Of a stretch of DNA of 18,517 nucleotides, positions 13,809 to 18,517 are shown piece by piece. Position 1 is the stretch's first letter; each line of letters begins with the position of its first letter. Position numbers and translations under genes: made by a program. The DNA is taken from assembly GCA_900550565.1 (NCBI GenBank), contig URSG01000016.1:1-18517 (forward strand), in the 5' to 3' direction. Origin of the DNA: an uncultured Rickettsiales bacterium. GTDB lineage: Bacteria > Pseudomonadota > Alphaproteobacteria > Rs-D84. The notes beneath the pieces were generated by a model. It was not told the DNA's origin. It saw only the letters and a program-made list of their open reading frames with translations, and searched no databases.

Positions 13809-14114
13809 TTATCGCCCTGGGCGTTGCAAGAAACGAACATCATCAAATTCAGAATACCGTTCAAACATCGCGCGCGCAAATGGACACAGGGGGATAATCT
13901 TGCGCCGTTGGTGGCGCGCCAGGTCGCATACGTGTCGCACTAAATTCAGACCGATTTCTGCATTTCTAAAATCTGGGCTGACCGCCGTGTGGTCAATCAC
14001 CAATCTGTTCAGTCCCACGCGCACGAACGTTATTTCGCCTATGTGATGGCCATCACATTCCGCGTTAAACCCCAGTCCGTTTGTATATAAAGTATATGTT
14101 ATTTTTTCTGACAT
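13809..14114 (-). CDS. Small GNAT-like N-acetyltransferase
   Basis: The ATG at 14114 is chosen over the GTG at 14147 because a TATAAT lies between them and GGGGGCG precedes the ATG. It gives 101 residues. The sequence fits the minimal GNAT family of YidJ type: a beta-hairpin with GHHIGEITFVR, the beta4 strand NRLVIDHTAVSPDFRN, an acetyl-CoA loop region (NAEIGLNLVRHVCDLARHQ) and the diagnostic KIIPLCPFARAMFERYSEF at the end. The acetyl-CoA loop has A-E-I-G-L in place of the usual G-x-G-x-A/G, a deviation from the consensus. Substrates of this subfamily are mostly unknown. It lies between the lactate dehydrogenase terminator and the thioredoxin-like operon as a single gene. Confidence 0.85.
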   Translation of the reverse strand: MSEKITYTLYTNGLGFNAECDGHHIGEITFVRVGLNRLVIDHTAVSPDFRNAEIGLNLVRHVCDLARHQRRKIIPLCPFARAMFERYSEFDDVRFLQRPGR

Positions 14115-14177
14115 TATATCGCGCCCCCTAATTAAAATTATACCCACAGGACGCGTAAAATAAATATGATTGAATCC

Positions 14178-14203
14178 ATAAAAAACGGGGAAAATTCCCC
14201 CGT
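14178..14203 (-). terminator. Terminator of L-lactate dehydrogenase
   Basis: On the minus strand ACGGGG (14203-14198) and CCCCGT (14190-14185) form a stem with loop GAATTTT, followed by TTTT-ATGG. It lies within 10 nt of the stop codon. Confidence 0.8.
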
Positions 14204-14209
14204 CTGATA

Positions 14210-15145
14210 TTATTTGCCGATTGAATCATAGTTTTTACGGATAATCTTGGCACACTTGCGCAGTGCCGCCGATTCCGTGGCCGACATCTTTGGCATAATT
14301 GGGGCTGACGCGCCATCTGCGCCGACAATGCGTGGCAACGACATTGCGACCGCATTTGCACCGACGCCATTTACACAACTGACGGTCAATATGCGATGTT
14401 CGTTATTGATTATACAGCGCAACAAATCCGCCGCTGCTGCGCCGATACCGTCCCAGGTTGCACCACGGCCCTGGATAATTTCGTATGCCGCATTACGCAC
14501 GCGATGTTCAATCGTTGCGCGCGTTGTCGCCGGCAGTGGTGTTTTCATCTGGCGACAGAAATCGTCCAGCGCAATCGCCCCAATCGTGGCCGACGTCCAA
14601 TTTATCATACTGGAATCACCGTGTTCACCCAACACGTATGCGTTCACAGACTGGGTTGATACCGATAATTGACGCGACAAAATCGTCCGCAGACGCGCCG
14701 AATCCAACATAGTCCCCGTTCCAATCACGCGCGACGCCGGCAACCGTGACAATTTCTGGGCCAGCATAACCATCACGTCCAGCGGATTTGTCACAATGAT
14801 AATGCGAACGTGCTTTGGGTCAACATTTGCCATAACGCGCGGCACAATATCAGAAATCACCGCAACGTTTTTATTCAATAAATCTGTGCGTGTTTCGCCC
14901 GGCCGTTGATTTGCCCCAGCCGCGATGATAACAATATCAGACCCACGAATTCCGCGATAATTACTGACCGCAGAAATTTTAACATCAAAACCGAAACTGG
15001 CGGCGTGTCCCAAATCTTCGGCGGCGGCACGTGCGCGAATACCGTCACGGTCAAACAAAACAATTTCATGCACGAACCCAGTATTTTTAACAGCGGTGGC
15101 CACAGCCGACCCGACCGTTCCAACACCAATAATTGCAATTTTCAT
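14210..15145 (-). CDS. ldh: L-lactate dehydrogenase
   Basis: This NAD-dependent enzyme interconverts pyruvate and L-lactate in the cytosol, regenerating NAD in fermentation. The 311-residue protein carries the Rossmann fingerprint IGVGTVGSAVA, the coenzyme aspartate in LFDRD, the active-site loop AAGANQRPGETR, VTNPLDVM, GTGTMLDSARLR (substrate-binding Arg 151) and GEHGDSS with catalytic His 175. The residue that separates lactate from malate dehydrogenases in this superfamily is Gln 80, just ahead of RPGETR. Malate enzymes have Arg there, so lactate is favoured. The C-terminal third is rich in Ala and Arg. The ATG follows AGAGAGGAATCAC. The gene is a single unit with an extended -10 promoter and a terminator. 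Confidence 0.93.
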   Translation of the reverse strand: MKIAIIGVGTVGSAVATAVKNTGFVHEIVLFDRDGIRARAAAEDLGHAASFGFDVKISAVSNYRGIRGSDIVIIAAGANQRPGETRTDLLNKNVAVISDIVPRVMANVDPKHVRIIIVTNPLDVMVMLAQKLSRLPASRVIGTGTMLDSARLRTILSRQLSVSTQSVNAYVLGEHGDSSMINWTSATIGAIALDDFCRQMKTPLPATTRATIEHRVRNAAYEIIQGRGATWDGIGAAAADLLRCIINNEHRILTVSCVNGVGANAVAMSLPRIVGADGASAPIMPKMSATESAALRKCAKIIRKNYDSIGK

Positions 15146-15177
15146 GTGATTCCTCTCTCTGTTTTTTTGTCGGTCTG

Positions 15178-15206
15178 ATTATATCAAATTTTTACCCCAC
15201 CGTCCA
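15178..15206 (-). promoter_or_regulatory. Promoter of lactate dehydrogenase
   Basis: TGGACG (15206-15201), 17 nt, then TATAAT (15183-15178) with TGA directly before it (extended -10). The start codon is about 33 nt downstream. Confidence 0.65.
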
Positions 15207-15233
15207 GAAAACCGCATAGGATTTATTATCAGA

Positions 15234-15262
15234 TTGATTTTGTATGCGATTTGTGGTATAAT
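15234..15262 (+). promoter_or_regulatory. Orphan plus-strand promoter
   Basis: TTGATT (15234-15239), exactly 17 nt ending in TGTGG, then a perfect TATAAT (15257-15262). The predicted start near 15269 is only about 5 nt before a terminator hairpin. No plus-strand gene longer than 19 codons follows before the next terminator. Confidence 0.7.
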
Positions 15263-15273
15263 ACGCACACTTG

Positions 15274-15301
15274 CCGATGCAGACTGCGTCGGTCTTTTTT
15301 T
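15274..15301 (+). terminator. Terminator immediately after the orphan promoter
   Basis: CCGATGCA (15274-15281), a GAC loop and TGCGTCGG (15285-15292), with one T-G pair, are followed by TCTTTTTTT. A transcript from the promoter at 15234-15262 would be only about 30-35 nt long. Confidence 0.8.
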
Positions 15302-15319
15302 ATTCAAACAACCACGACC

Positions 15320-15379
15320 ATGAAATTCAAACAAAAAGGTCCAGTATCATGGTATGCATCGAGACGTTGTGCACAATAA
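15320..15379 (+). CDS. Possible 19-residue ORF, doubtful
   Basis: ATG to TAA encodes MKFKQKGPVSWYASRRCAQ, downstream of the orphan promoter and its hairpin and directly before the bidirectional terminator. There is no purine-rich ribosome site, only CAACCACGACC. It could be a truncated gene start left behind by a deletion, a leader peptide, or chance. Confidence 0.2.
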   Translation: MKFKQKGPVSWYASRRCAQ

Positions 15380-15404
15380 AAATAGCGGCAAGTCCGCTAT
15401 TTTT
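15378..15404. terminator. Bidirectional terminator
   Basis: AAAAATAGCGG and CCGCTATTTTT form a perfect 11-bp stem with a CAAGT loop, so either strand ends in a T run. It overlaps the stop codon of the acyltransferase (minus strand) and closes the short plus-strand unit from 15234. Confidence 0.85.
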
Positions 15405-16149
15405 ATCTGTATAATTCACCGTTGTAATTCCATGGCTCTTTTTCAGCCCATAAAATATTACGTTTAACAATATGCGCTGGATTTCCAGCAATGATGCAAT
15501 TATCTTCACTGGACAAATCATTACACACCAAAGAACCATAACCAACGACACAGCCACTGCCAATCTTTGCATGTTTCAAGAAACAAACATTCATGCAAAC
15601 CCAATTATTATCACCTATGGTAATATTTCCACCAGTATTGGTTACATGATGTGTCACAGGGTCAATAATACTGTGCCCCTCGCCAGCCCAAAAAGTAATT
15701 TCAGAACTAAACAAATTATTATTTCCAATGTGAAAGGTCGTTTTCCCAGAACAATACATGTACAGAGTTGATTCACAGATATAAGTATTGTTGCCAACAG
15801 TTGCCTGACCATTGCTGCCCTGAATGTGTGCTTTCATTACAATCAAGCAATTTTCGCCTATTTCAAATGTATTATTACAACCATTCCAAAAATTAAACTC
15901 AATAAAGAAGCCTTTTTTCTGTATAACAGAAATGATTACACGATTGCCGGAACATCTGCCTGCGGCCTTTAAGTGTAAAAATTTTGGAATATGTAATGGA
16001 TTTATCACTCGTTTCCCATCTGGATAAATCAAGGTCAGAGAATTACCCTTGTGATAAAAATGCAAACAATCACATAATACTTTTATCCGCTTTGTTTTAA
16101 ACGGAATTGTATTTAATACGCGATATAAAAACTTATACACTTTGTTCAC
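15403..16149 (-). CDS. Left-handed beta-helix (hexapeptide-repeat) acyltransferase
   Basis: The start is the GTG at 16149, which overlaps the TGA stop of the upstream glycosyltransferase (GTGA, 4 nt) and has AAGGAAAAGAA in front. This is much better supported than the longer open frame reaching 16215. The product is 248 residues. From about residue 75 it shows degenerate hexapeptide repeats (FEIGENCLIVMKAHIQ, ATVGNNTYIC, FHIGNNNLFSS, ITIGDNNWVCMNVCFLKHAK) and ends with the xenobiotic/sugar acetyltransferase signature GSGCVVGYGSLVCNDLSSED then IIAGNPAHIVKR. Such enzymes use acetyl-CoA or related donors to acylate sugars of LPS, capsule or glycoproteins. Translational coupling to the glycosyltransferase points to a shared polysaccharide substrate. 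It is Asn/Cys-rich and more AT-rich than neighbours, as is common for such loci. Confidence 0.9.
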   Translation of the reverse strand: MNKVYKFLYRVLNTIPFKTKRIKVLCDCLHFYHKGNSLTLIYPDGKRVINPLHIPKFLHLKAAGRCSGNRVIISVIQKKGFFIEFNFWNGCNNTFEIGENCLIVMKAHIQGSNGQATVGNNTYICESTLYMYCSGKTTFHIGNNNLFSSEITFWAGEGHSIIDPVTHHVTNTGGNITIGDNNWVCMNVCFLKHAKIGSGCVVGYGSLVCNDLSSEDNCIIAGNPAHIVKRNILWAEKEPWNYNGELYR

Positions 16150-17870
16150 TTCTTTTCCTTTTTCATGGGATATGCTTCTGGTTGTTTGGCCTCGCCCAAA
16201 TATTGGCGATAGCAATTTGTAAAATGCCCCATATCTAATGCTTGGTATCCAGCGTTTGACAAGTCATACGCCAATACCGTTGCCGTTGGGCCTGCGGCAA
16301 TAAAAAATAATGTGTCGGCCGGTTGTTGCATACATTCTGATAAAATACGGTCATAATCATCAAATGCGTTGGTGGCGGGAACATGAATTTCTGTTTTTGA
16401 TTTTATGTTTCCGAAAATACGTTCGTCATACTCAAATCGACCATTTTCTGGTACAACAAAACAGACATTGCGATTACGCCATATACTGGTTAAATCATCA
16501 ATGTCCAATTCATAAAAGACCGCATCGCGCGAGAAAAATGAATTGCCGTATTCAGGATTTATAAACAGTGGTGACAATGTTGCCCACCGTTCACGCCAAT
16601 ACCATTGCCAAAATGACAGTCCATCGCGAAAGTTTGCGATATTATTATGCAATGCGTTGAATGGTGGAATACAAACAATCAAATTTTTATCACTTGGGTG
16701 TTTCAATATTTCTAACAAGCGACGCGATAATTCGTCGCTGGGGCGTTGATAAGGGTCTTCCTTGTTGCGTTGCATTGCAATATCAAATTCGCCGTCACCA
16801 AATCGTGCCAGCGATGCACCAGATTTTATCATTTGCAACATATCAGCAAAATCCATAATCTTTGGAAATTTGGCCTTTATGTCCATTAAATTACAAAAAT
16901 CACGAACAAACGTATCTGTGTGGCTGATTTTCGAAATAATATTTGGATTCAAAAGGGCGCCAATACTTTTGTCATATTCAGTATCTATGTTCAAAGTGCC
17001 GTCACGAAATCCATTATAGAAATACCGCCAGTGCGCACCAACATCGCGTCCCAATTTAGTGTTGCGCTCGAATGCAGCCCCGCCTGTAATCATTTTGTCG
17101 CGAAAACGCTGGCGACCACGACTGCTGAAATGATAAATTACAATATCATTCGCCATTGTGCGCGGGTACCAATATACGGTATCTGCATTATGATTGCCCA
17201 TGTGAATGTGGACGTATTCTGATGCACGAATGACAACCTTGGGAATTTGACGTGTAAATTGGTTGAACCGTGACAGTTTGCCCGCGGCCTGTAATTCAGA
17301 AATCTTGACATCTGACAAATGCTTATCAATCATCGTGGTGTTGTCACGCCAATCGCCACCAGTGTCCAACATATTATAAATTGGTACAAACAACATATTT
17401 GCATGTGATTCACATAATTCATTTTTCAAGTTGCCAGATTTAGCACGCCAAAATTCATCAGCGTCGGCGTTTATAATCCAATCTGCCATATATTTATTGC
17501 GCGCCAATGTTGCCATACGATGCACCCAATTCGCTTGGGAATAATCCTGCGATGGCTCGTCAATAATTTCTAATATCCAACCACGTTTCATATATTCTTG
17601 CAGTATCTCACGCGTGCCATCTGTGCTGATGTTGTCAGTGACAATAAAACCATCAACACCCATGGTATGATGAAATTCTAAATTTTGACGAATTATATCT
17701 GCCTCATTTTTAACCAGCAGTGTCATAATCAATTTCGGATTTTTTATTGCCTGATATGATGGATGCAGATACCAACTTTTTAATTTCTGATATGAATTTC
17801 TGGAACGCAGTAAATGTACAAATAATAAATGCAGTTTCCCGAACAATGATATTTTTCGTTTAATAAACAA
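16146..17870 (-). CDS. Two-domain glycosyltransferase: GT2-like plus GT-D (5' end uncertain)
   Basis: Domain 1 (about residues 45-330) is a GT2-type transferase: LIMTLLVKNEADIIRQNLEF, VTDNISTDGTREIL and the metal-binding DADEFW (136-141). Domain 2 (about 335-565) has the GT-D signature SLARFGDGEFD and the distal AAGPTATVLAYDLSNAGYQA, LDMGHF, as in the bacterial GT-D (DUF1792) family. Such fusions build surface glycans or glycosylate adhesins. The best available start is a TTG at 17870 without a ribosome site. The frame stays open upstream to the TGA at 18002-18000, reading ...FASDNPHIIFYKKHAP before the TTG, but contains no ATG or GTG. The true N-terminus may therefore be cut off at a sequence junction. 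The stop overlaps the GTG of the acyltransferase gene. Confidence 0.9.
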   Translation of the reverse strand: MFIKRKISLFGKLHLLFVHLLRSRNSYQKLKSWYLHPSYQAIKNPKLIMTLLVKNEADIIRQNLEFHHTMGVDGFIVTDNISTDGTREILQEYMKRGWILEIIDEPSQDYSQANWVHRMATLARNKYMADWIINADADEFWRAKSGNLKNELCESHANMLFVPIYNMLDTGGDWRDNTTMIDKHLSDVKISELQAAGKLSRFNQFTRQIPKVVIRASEYVHIHMGNHNADTVYWYPRTMANDIVIYHFSSRGRQRFRDKMITGGAAFERNTKLGRDVGAHWRYFYNGFRDGTLNIDTEYDKSIGALLNPNIISKISHTDTFVRDFCNLMDIKAKFPKIMDFADMLQMIKSGASLARFGDGEFDIAMQRNKEDPYQRPSDELSRRLLEILKHPSDKNLIVCIPPFNALHNNIANFRDGLSFWQWYWRERWATLSPLFINPEYGNSFFSRDAVFYELDIDDLTSIWRNRNVCFVVPENGRFEYDERIFGNIKSKTEIHVPATNAFDDYDRILSECMQQPADTLFFIAAGPTATVLAYDLSNAGYQALDMGHFTNCYRQYLGEAKQPEAYPMKKEKK

Positions 17871-17972
17871 AGGTGCGTGTTTTTTATAGAAGATAATGTG
17901 GGGGTTATCGGATGCAAAAGCAAAACAGCAATCGGCGAAACAGTAAAAATTATGAAATAAGGGGAATACAAT

Positions 17973-18517
17973 ATGGAAAGATGTCCTATCTGTGGAAGTT
18001 CATTCCGAGACAAAGAATGGATTTGCTCGGCGTGCGGCTATGATGCTAGTGTAGACTGGATACGCTATCCGACTTTGACACGAAGCGGAAAGATTCCATG
18101 CCGACAGCATATCGCACATACACCTGTGGAGAAGAAAATGAACAGCTTCTATTTTCAGAGCGAACAGAAAAGCCCACTCCAGAAGGATCCCAATGCGTGG
18201 TGGAAGCAGAATGGGTGGGACTTTGATACCCTGAATGCAGAGGAGGTTCAACAGCAGGTTCAGAAGCGAATCCAGAAAATTCAGACAGAAAAGCGCGAAA
18301 TGCGGGAACGAGTGCAGAGGAAAATCCAAACAGTACAAAATCAAATGCGCAGTGAATTTTCAGCGCAAGAACTAGAAAAACCAAAGAGAAGTATGGTTGT
18401 GGTCCAAAATGGCATATGCGGAACTTCTGCAAGATGGACACTTTATAATGACGGTACAATATGGATCGAAGGCAATGGGGCAATGAAGGATTATGGCACA
18501 CTTATTACCAATATGCC
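17973..18517 (+). CDS. Zinc-ribbon / coiled-coil / BspA-like repeat protein, 3' end cut by the window edge
   Basis: This frame runs to the window end without a stop (181 codons). The ATG follows AAGGGG about 8 nt upstream, and an in-frame TAA ends at 17960. The N-terminus is a zinc ribbon, C4-P-I-C7 and C18-S-A-C21-GYD, followed by the RYPTL motif. Residues about 88-135 form a long Gln/Lys/Arg/Glu coiled coil (VQQQVQKRIQKIQTEKREMR). The visible end, CGTSARWTLYNDGTIWIEGN then GAMKDYG, matches the repeat opening Leu-rich BspA-like domains (CGxxxxWTLxxDGTLxIxGxGxMxDY). This combination is typical of gut Firmicutes, not Alphaproteobacteria. Codon use with AGA, AGG and CTA differs from the rest of the window. 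Either acquired DNA or a chimeric contig end. Confidence 0.8.
   Translation, partial: MERCPICGSSFRDKEWICSACGYDASVDWIRYPTLTRSGKIPCRQHIAHTPVEKKMNSFYFQSEQKSPLQKDPNAWWKQNGWDFDTLNAEEVQQQVQKRIQKIQTEKREMRERVQRKIQTVQNQMRSEFSAQELEKPKRSMVVVQNGICGTSARWTLYNDGTIWIEGNGAMKDYGTLITNM

Noticed and set aside
14115..14147. Upstream GTG start of the GNAT-like gene
   Set aside because: A TATAAT promoter element lies inside this extension, so the transcript would start downstream of it.
16150..16215. Longer start for the acyltransferase
   Set aside because: It would overlap the glycosyltransferase by 70 nt without a ribosome site. The GTGA overlap with AAGGA upstream is the better start.
18000..18501. Minus-strand frames of 114 and 151 codons at the right end
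   Set aside because: They are antisense to the zinc-ribbon/BspA-like frame, which has recognisable motifs and a ribosome site.
1..18517. CRISPR array, prophage or insertion sequence
   Set aside because: No regularly spaced repeats, transposase, integrase or phage structural genes are visible on either strand.

Overview
The window reads as one contig of a host-associated, probably uncultured alphaproteobacterium. This is an inference from protein style: an lgt of alphaproteobacterial type, many secreted or outer-membrane proteins, a moderately AT-rich genome and compact gene spacing. The last ~550 bases look as if they come from a different phylum. Nearly all genes from 5.9 kb onward lie on the minus strand. 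Clear intrinsic terminators and near-consensus promoters (TTGnnn, 17 nt, TATAAT) mark out the transcription units.

Left part (1-1710). A Type IIG-like restriction-modification gene runs off the left edge. It is preceded by a ~220-nt, highly structured RNA that has its own promoter and an intrinsic terminator ending just before the gene's start. Next come a tRNA-Ser(TGA) and a tandem duplication of that tRNA's 5' half with its upstream flank, which leaves a broken tRNA copy.

1711-5900. lgt is transcribed last in a minus-strand cluster behind three small paralogous proteins of unknown function. Diverging from them are a Bax-inhibitor-1 family membrane protein and a 2x[4Fe-4S] ferredoxin, then a single-chain (alpha2-type) glycyl-tRNA synthetase with its own promoter and terminator.

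5930-11440. This is an envelope block on the minus strand. It holds a large secreted glycine-zipper protein and an outer-membrane beta-barrel in one operon, a second outer-membrane barrel with an unusual leader, and trhP, a U32-family tRNA hydroxylation protein.

11440-15400. A tRNA-Thr(TGT) on the plus strand is followed by minus-strand genes for a two-TM protein, a CvpA-family protein behind a membrane-anchored CPHC thioredoxin-like protein, a small GNAT-like protein and L-lactate dehydrogenase. A plus-strand promoter at 15234-15262 runs straight into a terminator and drives no recognisable gene.

15400-18517. A surface-polysaccharide pair consists of a two-domain glycosyltransferase (GT2 plus GT-D) overlapping by 4 nt with a left-handed beta-helix acyltransferase. 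The glycosyltransferase lacks a convincing start. Just beyond it begins a plus-strand gene encoding a zinc ribbon, a coiled coil and a BspA-like repeat of Firmicutes type, so a horizontal-transfer or assembly junction is likely near 17870-17970.

The best candidates for something undescribed are the structured RNA upstream of the R-M gene, the three-member small-protein family upstream of lgt, and the isolated promoter-terminator element near 15.25 kb.
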